A stretch of 64,000 bases of DNA, from NCBI GenBank assembly GCA_963377175.1, contig CAUJNA010000580.1, positions 982,347-1,046,346 of the forward strand, read 5' to 3'. The notes below the pieces were generated by a model. The model saw only the letters and a program-made list of their open reading frames with translations. It searched no databases and was not told where the DNA came from. Source of the DNA: Effrenium voratum. Its lineage: Eukaryota > Sar > Dinophyceae > Suessiales > Symbiodiniaceae. This document shows, piece by piece, positions 1 to 11,826 of this stretch. The translations under genes and the position numbers were made by a program. Numbering within the stretch: the first letter of the stretch is position 1; each line of letters opens with the position of its first letter.

Positions 1-560
1 CAAAAAAAGACACCGGAAGCTTTAAACAAGAGCTGAGTCCCGTCCCGGCCTCGTCCAGAACCAGCTTGCACACGTCCTGCATCCGGATCCTCGCATTTGC
101 AGGCTTCGACCCGTCGTGACGAACACGTCGGAAAATGAGACACGATTGAAATCGGCGAGCAAGCAAGCAAGCAAGCATTTGGAACCTTTCACCTTCCCTA
201 CAAAGTATGATACCCTCCCTCATGGCGTCTGGCATTTGAGGGAGGGAAACAATTGAGAATCATTCATTCTGCGAACAATCGAGGTGTCACCGCCTTTGGC
301 ATCCAAAGAAAGTAAACATGAAAGAAGTCGAAGCCGTTGGATTCCTCCACCAAGCAGATTGAGTCTTTCTGATCGGCCATAGCGATTCGAACGCTTCTTC
401 CCCACATGCCCTGGAAGCCACAGGCACGCATGTGCGCAAGCCCCCGCCAGAGGCTCGGCTAGTCACAGCCATCACAAGGATTCCAGTTTAGAACGCCATG
501 ACCATGGCCCACATGAGGAGATCTGAAGATTTTGGCCAGCTCAATCGAGCTCACCCGTTG
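1..560. other. no gene recognised
   Basis: No exon-like or RNA-gene-like sequence is supported here. Later exons of the leftward-running DEAD-box gene could lie here or beyond the window edge, but no DEAD, SAT or HRIGR motif was found. A short run of AAGC repeats lies near 160-176. Confidence 0.5.
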
Positions 561-645
561 CCCTCCCACCAACTAACATGGAAGTGCAAAAAGGCCAACT
601 AACCAAAAGGGTCTGCGCACAAACCCATGTTAGCTGGTGGGAGGG
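561..645. repeat. small inverted-repeat element, family A (copy 1)
   Basis: An 85-bp element whose ends are inverted repeats: CCCTCCCACCAACTAACATGG on the left and CCATGTTAGCTGGTGGGAGGG on the right (21 bp, one mismatch). The interior and right arm closely match a second copy at 52871-52968. This is the structure of a MITE or an introner element. No coding capacity. Confidence 0.8.
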
Positions 646-982
646 TATCCTTGGATTTTCTCTTTGGAATGATCATCATTTTCATCATCTGTTTCTATGC
701 GTTTCAATGGAAACGAAGCGGATACTACGATGATAATTCGTATGAGAATCTTTTATTATCTTGACTGATGTTCATAACCATCTCGTAGACGGCATTCATT
801 GGTAATGCAGAGGGTATTACAACATCATTGATATCCTTATCATCATCATCATCATCATCGAGAACACTGAGAGAATCCCACGATACCGATCGTGGAGCCC
901 CCGGTATCGACTCTTTCTGCGGCTAAGCCACTGATTGCCCTCCAGGAAGTCGTTGATCCGGCCCGGAGTTCCTTGGTCCGGC

Positions 983-1076
983 ATGGCTTACAAAAACGGT
1001 ACCCAAAATGGGCCCTTCATAAATGAACACAAAGACCAAAACCTGCGTAGCCCTGACTCTGTAATTTTGAGCCACC
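983..1076. repeat. small inverted-repeat element, family B (copy 1)
   Basis: Contains TACCCAAAATGGGC, then AAAGACCAAAACCTGCGTAG and ends in TTTTGAGCCACC. Related copies lie at 22346-22396 (partial), 25992-26088 and 26137-26216. The ends are loosely inverted (GGCTnACAAAAACGG against TTTTGAGCC). Confidence 0.55.
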
Positions 1077-1459
1077 CCCGTATCAATTTCACCTCTGTCT
1101 CCAAAACATCGCACTCGGCCAGAAGTACATCGCATTTGAGTCAAGAAGTTGCCCGATCCATCTGTGAAGACTCTCGGGGGGCACTGGACGAACCACGCTT
1201 TGCCACGATCTTAAGCCCAGGTGTCCTATTTCATCCCCAGCCCTTGGAAACCATGGACCTCATAATATACAGTATGTTTCATGTACTCAAGGAAAACAGT
1301 GGATATTGCTTCTGGAATCCCAATGAGTGTGTCTTGTTTGTAGGGCTACCTTTTTCTGCGGTTTTAAAGGAGAACCAAAAGAAAAACCGAGGGCATGCTG
1401 AAGGTCCGACCTTAACAAACCAAAGCAGGCTCCCATGATTTTGCCGTCCGGCGAGTGGC

Positions 1460-4400
1460 CGATGACGCCATGCACGCCGTCCCTCAGCGACATAGCCTGG
1501 GGCCCTTTTGGTGCTCCACCGTAGCAGCAGCAGGTCTTAATGCCGCTCGCCCTGGCCAGGCGGGCAAACACGATTTGGCATACGACATACAAATCCGATT
1601 GGCCGAGTTGGGAGGGCTTCGTATTTTGCGGGTGCTCTGTTGGGGACTCACAGGGACACTATCCAATAGGGGCTCCCCCAGTTTAAAGACACCTGAACGA
1701 AAGACTGACGAGGGTTCTTGACGCCCAATTCATTTTCCGAGGAATCTCTCGCTTCGGCCCATGTCACCAGCTGGGCGCGTCGGACGTTTGCTTGCTGTAG
1801 AACAGCAGCAGCATACAGAGGAGGAAGATCCCCAGACCATAAGCGGGGCGGTAGGCCACCCAGGCAGTTCCCATGGTGCAGCCGGAGCAGGCCAGCGCGC
1901 AGCAGCAGCTTCCCAGGTGCACGAGCAAGTTCAGCATGGTGCCGAAGATCCACAGGTAGGACAGCGCCCAGGTGAGTGGCCGCATCATGTTGTGGAAGCC
2001 GACCGCCATGAGGGCGAAACCAAAAAGACGCACTGCCGCGTTCACACGCATCTCGTTCGCCTTCTCCTGACCGAACTCTCTCTCCCAGTCCGCGTTTAGA
2101 GTCGGATCTGGAGCGAGCTTCGACAGCCAAAAAGCTTAAAAACTCCGTCACTCAGACCCGAAGGGGAAAAAAAAAGGGGGAAAAAAGGAGACTGGCGAAA
2201 CGGCGTGCGGCGCTCTCCTGGCGCAGGGCCTGCTTGCAGGTGTAGGTGCCAATCAGGGCGACGCAAATCTCGTCTGGCGAGGACCCGCTCAGGAAAGCGG
2301 CTGAAAGCCGTGTAGGGCTCCAAGTGATGTCCAACATCTTTGTCATCGACGTCACTCCATGCATGACATGGGAGATGCCTGATTGCTCCTCCTCAATGTA
2401 AACATCCGGCTCATTCTCGCCCAGCAAATGCTGACCCGCTTCGTCCGCCAGATTTGTGACGCCTGTGTGTGCTCTGAGCATCGCCGGCCTCAGTTCCTTG
2501 CCCTGCGTGAACTGCAACGGAGCAAAGGTCCATGATGCGGCGTCAGCGGGCCAAGGTTCAGTCAGCATCCCGGACAGTTCGCCCATCTCCAGAAACTCGT
2601 AATCCGGTTTTCTTGTGTCCGTGTAATGCACTTGAATCGGCCTCGGGGGCGGAGTCACCTCAGTGATCTCGGCTGGACGCCCGCGAGCCTGGCATCGAGT
2701 CCCTGGAACGAAGATTCGCCCATCCGGGCTTCCCGTGAAAGGCACCTGCACAGCAAGTAAGGTGACGGGAGTACAGGGGGCATACTCAAACATCACCATC
2801 AAATCCCCAACCGCCGGGTTCGAGGCAGTTCCGCCGCCGATTCGCGAGAAGAAAATCGCCTCCTTGGACCCCAAGAGCGAGGCCCGGTGCTGCGTCCGCA
2901 CACCCGGACCATAGCTGCTCATTCTATGTCCTGCCTGGATTTCCTGCAAAACCTGGTCGCTCACCCCGCAGGGCTGGTAATTCTGGAATTTCCCCAGCAT
3001 CTTTTGGGGGAGGATGAAGTCCCCCACCCGCACCTTGGCAAGGGCCATACAGGCCGGCACCACAGGAAAAGGCGGGTTCTCGTAGCCGCTTTGCTGGAAG
3101 CGATCGGAGTTCACGCGGTGATGCTTCCAGGCTTTGGCGTAGCTCACATTCTTGTCATCCTTTTCTTCTTCCCATTGATACATCCTTGGCTGGTGCGAAC
3201 ACATGCCTTTGCGGGGATTGCCTGGTACAGGAAACAAAAGGAACCTGAAAAGTATGGGAGCGAGCTCAAACACCCCGAACCAAAAAGCAGCCACCCCAAA
3301 AAGAGCAAGACCCTAATTAGGGGGCGAATGAAAAGCAAGCAAGAGCAGGCAGTGTTCAGACTGCGGGCCTTTTGCTGCATGAGTCTGTGCACAGCTGCGG
3401 AGGATGCGGACCAAGCTAACAACTCAACCAAGCTCACATCGAAGGAACAAATTGTTGATCCGCAGCTCCTAAACAGGCGAAACTGCTCCCCTCCGTCTTT
3501 GTGAAGAGCGTCATCCCTCTCCAAAGAAACGGAGCCTTTCTTCTGGGCTGCTCTTTGACCTCCGCAGCCCTCTCTCGAACCACCATGACCTTGCCAATCT
3601 CCTGCCCGACCAGCTGCTTGCTCTGTGGTGGCTTCTGCGTCCTCTTTCGAGGCTGTTTGTGGGGCCTCACTGCTGTGACCGGCATTCCGTTTGCCTTTCC
3701 TCTCTCGCAAGTGCGGGGCTCCAAGACAAGGTTCAGCAGTGGTTGAAGCTTCTGTTCGTCTCGACCAGCTCCTCTCTGGGACTCCAAAGCTTCCCAGCTG
3801 CTGTCCTGCACTTCATCCGCAGCGGTGGCGAGCAGAACCGTCTGGAAGAAGTCCTTCTTGAACTTCTTCCTCACCTCTTCTTCCGGTAACACCTCCGCGG
3901 CCTTCCGCTTGACGCTCGCCGGAACATCATCCAACATGCTGCTCGACCTCGCCGCTGCCTCGCTCGTCTCCTCACTCTCTGCCCGTCTCTCTGCCTCCTC
4001 CAGCATGTCCTCAATCTGCTGGGCAGTGGTCCAGAAATCAGGACAATCCGGCGGCGTCTGAGGATCATAACCATTGATTCCTTATCATCTGCTTCTCCAG
4101 TGGGTGACTCCTCAAACGTCTTCACCTTCTCAAAAGCCTGAATTGCGTCTTGTGCATCCAGCTCCAGCCTCACCATGTCTCCGGCTTCACCGTCACGGTC
4201 GCAGGAGTGCTCTGTTTTTCTTGGGCTTGATGTTCTTCGGTCCGGGCGCCCAGAAGTAAATCCTCTCACCTGGCAGGAACAGGATTGGTTCTCCTCCCGG
4301 TCTCCTCAACAAAGCCTTCTTCAGGCGCAGCAGCGCTCGCCTTTCTCACCTTCCAGGTTCAGCACTTGTCCCAACGTCCTCTGTCTTGTCCTGGACGTCA

Positions 4401-7400
4401 TCGTCCAGCAAGTCCGGGAAATTTGCCGGTCTTCCGAACACCAGAGCATTTGCTGAGTAGCCCCGTCAAGACACCGTCGCATTGTCTGCCTGCAGCGCGC
4501 GCGTAGTCCACCACCACCACCAAAGAATGCCACGCGACACCCAGCAGGCCTCCTGGTCTCTGCAAACAAGTTCTGCCACGGGGCATAGGCTCCAACCCTT
4601 GGATTGAATTGCACGACGCTCCAGAGCCATCAGGAACTCCCGCTCAAACTCTCCTCCTTGATCAAAAACCACCTCCGTGAGATCTCCAAACAGGCCGCAT
4701 CATTGGGAAGAACTTCCCAGCCACGTGCTCTGGCTTGCTCAAAAGTTGAAAGTTCGTGGCGTGGTCAATCATCGACAGCGCCACATAGAGCCTGGACTTG
4801 CAGTCTTTCGCACACTTCCTCACGCAGGTGAGGACCCCAGTGCGTGCTCCAGTGGAGAGACGCTGGAGAGGATGCTGCGATTGGCTGGAGCGGATGCAGA
4901 TCTCATCTCGCTCTGCCGGGAATTGGAATGCCCGGTATGTCAGGCATCACAGGCTCCGAGAAGGCCGACTCAGCAAGCACCTTCTTTGCGGGCGGTGGTG
5001 TTCAACCACAGCGTCATCAACCGCAACCTATTGCGGCTATGCTTCTGCTTGCTCTGAAGCCTCCTCCTGCGCCTGCTCAACTCGTCATCCAAATCTGGAT
5101 TGAACTCTTCAGTCTTGTGAGCTGCTTCTGCACACCTTCTGCATGGGCTTCCTGCCAAGGCTCTAACATCCTCACTGTCAGTGACAACGAAGCGTCAGAT
5201 TCGCATCCATCATCCAGAATCTCCGACTCCTCATCAGTAGGCTCCAGTATCTCCTGCGTGGGCAGCTCGCCCAGCAGCTGCTCTTCCAATAACCGCTCCT
5301 CGGTCCGGCCCTCTTCTCCATCACTCACTGCGGCAGAGCTTTCATCCTCAAAGAGCCTCAGAACGGCAGCAGGGCACCTTCCTCCGCCTGAAGGAACGCG
5401 TAAGCTTGGGGCATCCTCACCGGGTGCCAGAAGTCACTCGTCTTGCCGAAGTCCAGCAGATCCACCGCCGGGCGCCAAGTGTTGGTCAGGATCATGGGGC
5501 GAGTGATGCCGAACAAGCTCATCCGACGGTCGCCAAAGTCAGGGTGTCCTTCCCGTAGATGCCCACCGGGTACACACAAGCGCATGTGCTGTTGCACGGC
5601 TCTCCGGCACCAAACTTGAGGACCTCGTGCTCTTCCTCTTCCAGCCATGTTAGCCCCTTCACCAACAGCAGTGCGGCACCCGAAATGGCCTGTCCTTGCG
5701 CTCGCCTTGGGCATATCCTTCAAATCTAGCTTCTGCGGCGGCTCCTTCTTGCCCTCCCCTGGTGTGGCCTTCTCACTCTGGTTGCTCCCTCGGCGTCCCT
5801 GCGACGACCGACCAATCACATAGCCATCCTTCACAGTTCCTTTCTGGGGCCTTGTACCGAGATGGTGAAGCCGCCAAACTTTCTTCCCAAGGTGGTTTGA
5901 TGAACTCCTCCCGCTTGCCCTGGGTCATTCGCGGATCACGGTCTTGAAATTCCCCAAAAATTGGGGCAGAAGTTGCACACCTCGCCGGTGACCTGCATCT
6001 GGAACAGCTGATCGTCGTTGTTGACCATTAATCTGATCTTTTGCTCCCACCTTCTATTTCAGGAGCGTAGGCGCCTTTTGGGCATGCTGCTGGTCCTTGC
6101 CGGACATCACATTGGGACACCCTTCCAGTGTCCGATCTGCGAGCTGCGGCACGTAGAAGTCTTCTTGCGCTTATCCTGTGGCGTTGGCGCTTTGTTCTTG
6201 TCCGAGCGCTTCTGCTTCGCCTTCCACCCAGCCCTCTTTGATCTCCTTGTCAAGCGGGACCATCGTCTCCTCCTCTTCCGCAGGGTCTCCACTGCCTTCA
6301 CCGGCCTCGTGGTAGGTGGCATACCAGGTGGCCTCCGTGTGGTCTTGGACGTGTCTTGCACCAAGACTCCGAACTTTCACCCTGCTCCGGATCTTCACGG
6401 CCCGGGGCCTCTGAACGCTCCTGCACGCCGATGTGGAAAACTCCTGATTCCGCCTCCCAGCCTTTTCTCATCCTCGTGGATCTTCGCGCACCTGTAACGC
6501 ATGGTGCGCTCGATGTCCCTTGAGACGTACCGTCCTCCGGACGAGAAGAACACACACCCATGCGTTCGGACCAGGCCAGTCCACATATTGGTTCAGCCTG
6601 TGTGCCCAGGCCTTGTCCGAGAGGTGCAAGTCCGTGTCTACTTGCTGGTATTGTGCTCTCAGGCGCTTCATCTGCCCGATGTATGAAGCCACCGACTGCC
6701 CTGGAAGGCGTCGGTACGTAGCGCGCTCGTTCTCCGCCCGCTCAAACATCTCCTCTTCCGTCTCACGGAACGCCTCGCCCTGCAGCTTCAGCAGCTGCAA
6801 ATCTCTCCTCGTGCTGAGTGAGCATGGCTAACTCGGCCTCCTCAAGCTACAGCTGTGCCTGGGCTTCGATGGCCTTCTTCCGCTTCGTGTACCTCATCCG
6901 GTCACCGAAGAACTCCTCGCCTGTCTGGCTCTCCTCTTCAGGTCGGACTTTATGTCGCTGGTCCCTGCAGATGAGCTCTCTATCTCCGGTTCATCAGACA
7001 CCTCCATCTCCGCATCCACCCCGTTCGTCCTCGCCCTTGCCGAGAACCATGAGATCGGCGTGACTGGTGCCGCTGCCTTCGATGAGGTTGGCCGCGGTGG
7101 TGGTGTGGCCGCCGCTGGCATCTTCTGTGCTGGTGGCACACGAGGTGCGCCGGGTGTAGTCTGAGGCCGTCAGGATGTCCAGCATGTCCTTGCCTATGTG
7201 GTACGCCCGCTTTTGGGTAATCCCGTAGGCCAAACATGCCATACAGCCACGTCATGAAGGCTGGTCCTGCATGTAGGCCATGCCGGCCGCTCCACGGACC
7301 GGCGTGAATTTACGGGTGGTACCAGGACAGCCGTCCCATCGCTGCCGCTGGCAGCGGGCATTGGGGCTCAAGCAAGCAGCCTAAGAACCCCAAACACCCT

Positions 7401-10400
7401 GCTCCGCTACCAATATGGGAGCGAGCTCAAACACCCCCAACCAAAGAGCAGCCACCCCAAAAAGAGCAAGACCCTAATTCTGGGGCGAATGAAAAGCAAG
7501 CAAGAGCAGGCAGTGCTCAGACCGCGGATGTCTGGCAGTTGATGGCAGCTTGACGGTTGTCTGGACTGCGGGCTAATTAGGGAATTTGTTTGCCGGTCGC
7601 TTCTTGGAAGCCTTTTTGTAGCATGTGACTCGCTGTTTAGTCGACCGGCGATTATGCTGAATGGCGGCACGGGGAAAAAACAACTTGGCCTTTTGCTGCA
7701 TGAGTCTGTGCACAGCTGCGGAGGATGCGGATCAAGCTAACAACTCAACCAAGCTCATAAAAAGAACTATGCATTGCATAGGTTTGAGGCAACAAGAGCA
7801 ACCAGGCACTCCTGTTGGACGTTTTTTTGGTGGCGCAACTCCTTTTTGCCAGAAGCCGAGGATCAGTGCCGTAGCTCTCAGCTTGAAGGCATTGGGTGGT
7901 GCAGATAGGCTGCCCCATTCTGGCAGCATCAGCCGGTCGGCGGTCCGTGCCTCGCCGTTCAAAAACACAAAGTGCCGGCGGTTCTCCACCGAGGCCGGAG
8001 ACGCCTGGATGCTCTTCACGCGGCGTGTGGCAAACTGCAGCAGCTGGTCCATCCGCACGGCGTGGCCCTCGTTCATCCAGAGCAGCACAAAGGATATGGC
8101 CGCGCCGAGCGTGCCCGCCGCCATGTCCACCAGTGGATTATCCGTCCTGCGGTGGATGTCCGACAGCACCAGCGGCTCCAGCGGCTCCAGCGGCTCGAGC
8201 GGCGCGTGGCGCGCCCAGACGTGCAGCCACGGAGCCGGAGCGTCTGACCAGATGAAGGTCAAAGTCAGGGCAGCCCAGGCAAGCAACAACGCACGCACGC
8301 CAGAAGCGGCCGCCGGAAATTGGGACCCCATGTTGCGGCGCACAAGTCGGTTCCTGTCTGTGGGCGTCTTTTGTGCTCTTCATTGCGCGAGCTTAGCATG
8401 CCCGAATAAGAGTTGACGTGGTCATGCCAGTAACTGTCCTAATATCATGGCCATGCGTAAGCGGGGGAACCTCATTACCCCGGTTTTTGTTTTAGTATTC
8501 CTGGGCATCCTGACCACCATGGGCATAAATTATTCTGAACCTTGTTGGGTTCCCGGAGGAAATTGCTTTGCTACTATCAAGCCGACTCGTTTTCGCACCT
8601 TTTGCGTGCCGCGCAAACCACAATCCTGTCACCTCTGGCAGGGAAACTCCAAACTCGGAACCTATTCCAGGGGTCCTTGACCTCTCTCCGACCCAAGAAC
8701 TACCATCACATGCCAGCATTCCCAGTACCAGTCACACCACCCAGCCTCACCCCACACAATCACCCCCCTCCCCCCCCCCCCGGCCTGGACACTCCAGACT
8801 CACTCCAAGGTCCTTGACCCCTCTCACACCCCATGCCTGCACCGGGGCTCCCGAAAAGAAACACCATCGCAGACTCCCGGCATTCACCAACGGGTTGTCG
8901 TCAACTTTGGAACCAATCAGGATGACCCCACCCGCAAAAATGTGTCCAAAACAATAATTCCAGAAAACATATTCCAAGCGGTGACGTGGTACCCCGGATG
9001 TTGTTTTGAGGGCTGGCCCATGAAATTCCCCCTTGCATGCGACGCTCGGCTCGACTGCCGGGCTCTGCGACTCCGGCTCCGGAGCCCGGCCGCCCCGCCT
9101 GCCGAACTTCACCGCCTCCTCCTCGATCTGTACTGCGAGCTCTCGGGTTGGCGCCATCACAAGCAGTTGGGGGTCTCCTAGCATCCGCCGAACCGTCGAA
9201 CCATCCGAACCGCTTGGGAACGGGCTGAACAATCCGCGCTCGCCTTCCGAAATCCAGCTCGTGCATGAAGCATGCGCTCTCGCAATGACAGCAAGAGAAA
9301 TGGGGCTTGTACTGGCACAGCATTTGACCTGTACTCTTGGTGCACTGTGGCCAAGAGAATTTGTGTGTGTGTGTCCAATATGTTTCCTTGTAAACCGTCA
9401 GCGATGTTGGTTCCCACCATGAGTGGACGCTGAGCATCAACAAGTCACAAAATCCACAACCGCAGAGAAAGAGAGAAAGAGAGGGGAGGGACACCAAAAA
9501 AGCAAAACAACAACGAGGCCATCCCAATCATGGCATGCCCGTCGCCCGCCCGCCGCTCCTGCTCGGATCTGGCGCTCCATGAGGAAGTGGAAAGCCGGCA
9601 GCAGGAAGCCCAGCGTCCTCGCACGGGCCGGCGGTTTCTCTTGCGCTTCTTTTTTTTGGGGGAAAGGGGGGTTGGATTGCCCCAAGCCGCACACAAACTC
9701 TGGGATTTGTTCACTCCAAACCGCAGGTAAGTTTCTTTGAAAAAAACATGGAGCCCGGCTCCAAAATCTCTGTACTCGGGGCATGCCCTATCTCAAGGCT
9801 TCTCAGCTCAAGCCTCAGCGAAATTGCCTAACCCACCGCTGTGGCCTTGTCAGCCAAATGGCCCACGCAGCAAGGCAATGTCTCAAGCAAAGCGAGTGGA
9901 ACCGGAATCGCGCAAAGGCAACTGGGAAAGGAATGCCAGCGCTCAAATGAGACCTTGAGTTTCCTGAGCCAGTGCTGACGAGCACGGAAACCTCCGAAAA
10001 TCTGATTGACATTTGGTAAGTCTGCCCAATGCCATCCCACTCATCCCTCCGACAGCTGGTACATGTTGACCGCTCAGAAAAAGGTTCTGCCTGGACTCGG
10101 TCGGTGGAGTCTCATCCCAAAAACCTCTCTGCTTGAAGCGCGGGGACCTCTATTGTCAACTTGGGATCTGAATCACTTTTGGACCCCCACACATAGGTGT
10201 CCTTTTTTGGTTGTGTTGGTTGAAAAACAGATGGGTTTCCCTGGCTAACCTGGTGGCTTGATCATCTACCAGGGAAATCCATCTGAATCCATTTCCCCTT
10301 AAAGTATGCCCCCAAAAAGTGGATCCGCCTGAAGTGGATCAGCCCGTCAGCCCTTCTCCCCGAGCGGTCTTGCCGCTACCAGTGGCAGCCACTCCAATCA

Positions 10401-11655
10401 CATCGTAGCCCTGCATTGCCAAGGGCCACGCGTACCTTGGCGCGAAGGCTCCTCTCTTCTTGGACTGAGGACCCCAGCAAAAAATGATCTTTCTGCCTAG
10501 TGGAAAACCAAGGTAACCGAGAAGAAAAAAAAAGGCCAAAAAGAATAAAAGGGCGAGCAATTCTGGGGAAGTCTTCAACATGCTATGGCTCAAAAAGTAA
10601 AGAAGCAGGGCGACCAGCGCACCGCAGAGTTTAGCCAATGTCTCTAACAAGCAGAGCTCCGTTTGGGGTCCTTACTTTTGAGCGACACACATACCATAGA
10701 AGTGGACAGCTGCCAGCCTTCTCAAGAGAACTGTAGTCTTCCAAACCCCTCCTGTCAGCTTCCATGATTGTTGAAAGATGGAAATCTGAGAAGGCACGGA
10801 GAATCCGGCGACCTGCAGCGATCGCGGCCCTTTTAAAGACAATGTTCACCGAGTAAATGACAGTAATTCACCGATCCGACCGAAAAGATGGGTCTGAATC
10901 TGAGTTGGGTGCCCTGAGTTGACATGGTGGGGATGTTTCGGGTCGCCGCTTTGTGGTTCCAATTCCTGCAATTCACTTCCGCATGCCTCGGGAGGTGGGG
11001 ATTCAGTTCCACTGGTCGTCTTGACATTCATTACATACCCAAAGGTTCTGAGGTTCCAACTCTTATGGGAATCTCTCAAATTAGTTGGGACCCCTTCTTG
11101 AATGGTTTCAAAGGGAAACCGAAAGGAAACCAGCTACCCGGAGGGGTCCTCAATTTTCAGAAAGACCCACATAAACAACAACAAACAAAAAACACGTCTT
11201 TCCATGAGAAAAGGAAAACCACATTTCGCCGGTCGCCCAGAACACTAGGGTTTTGTGAGCCCAAGGCGACAAAAACCTATTCCTATCACACCAAAAGGAA
11301 CCTTCCGGAGGTCGTCCGGAACTCGCCGGTCGCATAGGCGTGCCTTTAGGGCAAATAGATGGCCCTGGATGAGGACACCACCAGGTAAACCAGGAATCGA
11401 AACCCATGCGATTATCCCCCCAAAACCACCACAAAGCACACCCTATGGTGAAAAGAAATCGACGTGGCAAAGTGTTCGGACACCAAATGGCCAGCCAGTC
11501 GGCCGCACCCCCGGGCCCCGTCGGACCCGTTTTGACCTCCAGGGCGCTGCTGGATCTGCGAGGGCGCGGGGAAACCCGCCTTGGCCAGGTCCGCCTGGAT
11601 GGACGCGCAGAAGGGCGCGTCCTGGAAGGTCGCGTAGCGCGGGAACTGGGACATC
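1460..11655 (-). CDS. DEAD-box RNA helicase, 5' part of a multi-exon gene (3' part outside window)
   Basis: ATP-dependent RNA helicase; only the N-terminal half of RecA domain 1 is in the window. Exons in coding order (approximate): 11655-11550, Q motif region (FPRYATFQDAPF then AGFPAPSQIQ); 10437-10368, YAWPLAMQGYDVIG and Walker A ATGSGKT (motif I); 9619-9540, GFLLPAFHFLMERQI; 9177-9099, LLVMAPTRELAVQIEEE (motif Ia); 1551-1460, ASGIKTCCCYGGAPKGPQ and RDGVHGVIG. Joined at the best splice sites, these give the canonical order with no missing motif between the Q motif and the GG region. Donors look like GC or GA rather than GT at several junctions. The DEAD motif (II) and all of domain 2 must lie left of the window. 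The start codon is not certain: ATG at 11652-11654 follows a good acceptor (CTCAG), so upstream exons are likely. The subfamily resembles DDX5/DBP2-type plant helicases, but this was not tested. The 7.5-kb intron 9098-1552 contains the TMEM43-like gene. Confidence 0.85.
1764..8343 (-). CDS. TMEM43/LUMA-like multi-pass membrane protein, three exons, nested in a helicase intron
   Basis: Exons 8343-7877, 3184-2218 and 2066-1764 join to 1737 nt (578 codons plus TGA). The TMEM43 family comprises nuclear-envelope/ER membrane proteins that have one N-terminal membrane segment, a long lumenal domain and several C-terminal membrane segments. Exon 1 has a hydrophobic segment near the start, a second one (LGAAISFVLLWMNEGHAV, with the family's typical W/xNEG) and the FVFLNGEARTADRL strand. 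Exon 2 starts MYQWEEEK and holds GDFILPQKMLGKFQNYQP and VGDLMVMFEYAP. Exon 3 holds MRVNAAVRLFGFALMAVGF and three further hydrophobic segments, ending near YRPAYGLGIFLLCMLLLFY. At about 578 residues it is longer than animal TMEM43 (about 400). The exon 2/3 boundary shows the direct repeat CAGGAGA on both sides, so the cut cannot be placed exactly. The start may instead be the ATG at 8331. The whole gene lies inside an intron of the same-strand DEAD-box gene. Confidence 0.75.
3253..3438 (-). repeat. 3' LTR of the 3.3-7.8 kb retrotransposon
   Basis: 186 bp, from TATGGGAGCGAGCTC to CCAAGCTCACA. It matches the right LTR closely but lacks about 160 bp present there. The missing stretch lies between two copies of ACTGCGGGC-like sequence, suggesting a deletion between short repeats. 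Confidence 0.85.
3439..4330 (-). pseudogene. retrotransposon pol region after integrase, no RT motif
   Basis: Long charged reading frames (for example EEVRKKFKKDFFQTVLL near 3870) of the type that separates integrase from reverse transcriptase in dinoflagellate copia-like elements. No YVDD-like or RNase H motif is visible before the LTR begins. It is probably the linker kept after an internal deletion. Confidence 0.5.
4330..4840 (-). pseudogene. retrotransposon integrase core remnant
   Basis: VVFDQGGEFEREF (about 4672-4630) fits the second catalytic Asp region of a retroviral-type integrase. In a shifted frame, VGAYAPWQNLFAET (about 4600-4560) fits the segment carrying the catalytic Glu. The frame changes between the two show the gene is broken. 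Confidence 0.65.
5380..5870 (-). pseudogene. retropepsin-like protease remnant of the retrotransposon
   Basis: The frame ending near 5380 contains MSLFGITRPMILTNTW and VDLLDFGKTSDFWHP. This resembles the C-terminal half of dinoflagellate copia-like proteases (a PLL/+S strand followed by the hydrophobic flap-return strand). The catalytic DTG segment was not found, so the identification rests on position between gag and integrase plus pattern. Confidence 0.45.
5990..7260 (-). pseudogene. retrotransposon gag remnant
   Basis: Contains YRRLPGQSVASYIGQM and RAQYQQVDTDLHLSDKAW (about 6710-6620), then in other frames FFSSGGRYVSRDIERTM and a degenerate Cys/His knuckle (CRSSQIGHWKG, about 6140-6110). 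This is the order expected of a copia-like capsid/nucleocapsid. Several frameshifts are present. Confidence 0.6.
7401..7412 (-). other. primer-binding site, initiator Met-tRNA type
   Basis: On the minus strand TGGTAGCGGAGC starts one base inside the 5' LTR. It resembles the complement of the initiator tRNA-Met 3' end (TGGTAGCAGAGG in many eukaryotes). The second retrotransposon in the window uses nearly the same site. Confidence 0.7.
7414..7759 (-). repeat. 5' LTR of the 3.3-7.8 kb retrotransposon
   Basis: 346 bp; complete form compared with the shortened left LTR. Begins TATGGGAGCGAGCTC and ends AAGCTCATA, followed by the target duplication AAAAG. Confidence 0.85.
8344..9098. other. intron sequence of the DEAD-box gene upstream of the nested gene
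   Basis: Holds a pyrimidine-rich tract with a C12-14 run near 8764-8780. No coding motif was recognised. If the nested TMEM43-like gene is transcribed on its own, its promoter would lie here; no recognisable promoter element is seen, as is usual in dinoflagellates. Confidence 0.4.
10228..10285. repeat. imperfect palindrome inside a helicase intron
   Basis: CAGATGGGTTTCCCTGG is answered by CCAGGGAAATCCATCTG about 25 bp later. Just upstream (10193-10212) is ATAGGTGTCCTTTTTTGG, the same terminal motif as the element at 63501-63612 and one end of hcp intron 6. Confidence 0.6.
10468..10572. repeat. intron-associated repeat, family C (copy 1)
   Basis: Starts AGGACCCCAGCAAAAAATG and ends ATTCTGGGGAAGT. 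It matches 17287-17390 over most of its length. It lies about 30 bp upstream (in the sense of transcription) of the motif-I exon of the DEAD-box gene. The second copy lies just upstream of an unrelated candidate exon. Confidence 0.65.
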
Positions 11656-11771
11656 CTGAGATGAAGGCGACGAAGGAGGGAGAAAGGAAAATAAGCTCAC
11701 GTGATATCCCCAACAGCATGGCGGTGCTCTTTTTTGCTGATCGCACCACCCCGCAGCCCTCGCAGAACCTC

Positions 11772-11826
11772 ATGGAACCCTGGTGGAACCCTGGTGGAAC
11801 CCTGATGGAACCCTCGTGGAACCTTC
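11772..11826. repeat. short tandem repeat, about 12-bp unit
   Basis: Four to five copies of a GGAACCCTGGTG-like unit. Confidence 0.7.

Larger units (their letters stand above)
3253..7759 (-). mobile_element. LTR retrotransposon (copia-like layout), internally reduced, in TMEM43-like intron 1
   Basis: Direct LTRs at 3253-3438 and 7414-7759 flank about 4 kb of internal sequence read on the minus strand. The 5-bp sequence AAAAG occurs just outside both LTRs (3248-3252 and 7760-7764), a clean target-site duplication. A primer-binding site matching the 3' end of initiator Met-tRNA (TGGTAGCGGAGC on the minus strand, 7412-7401) sits directly inside the 5' (right) LTR. Gag, protease and integrase remnants follow in that order. 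No reverse transcriptase or RNase H motif was found before the 3' LTR, so the element cannot be autonomous. Frames are broken many times. Confidence 0.85.

Noticed and set aside
2887..3504. Plus-strand 205-codon frame
   Set aside because: Antisense shadow of the TMEM43-like exon 2 and the LTR.
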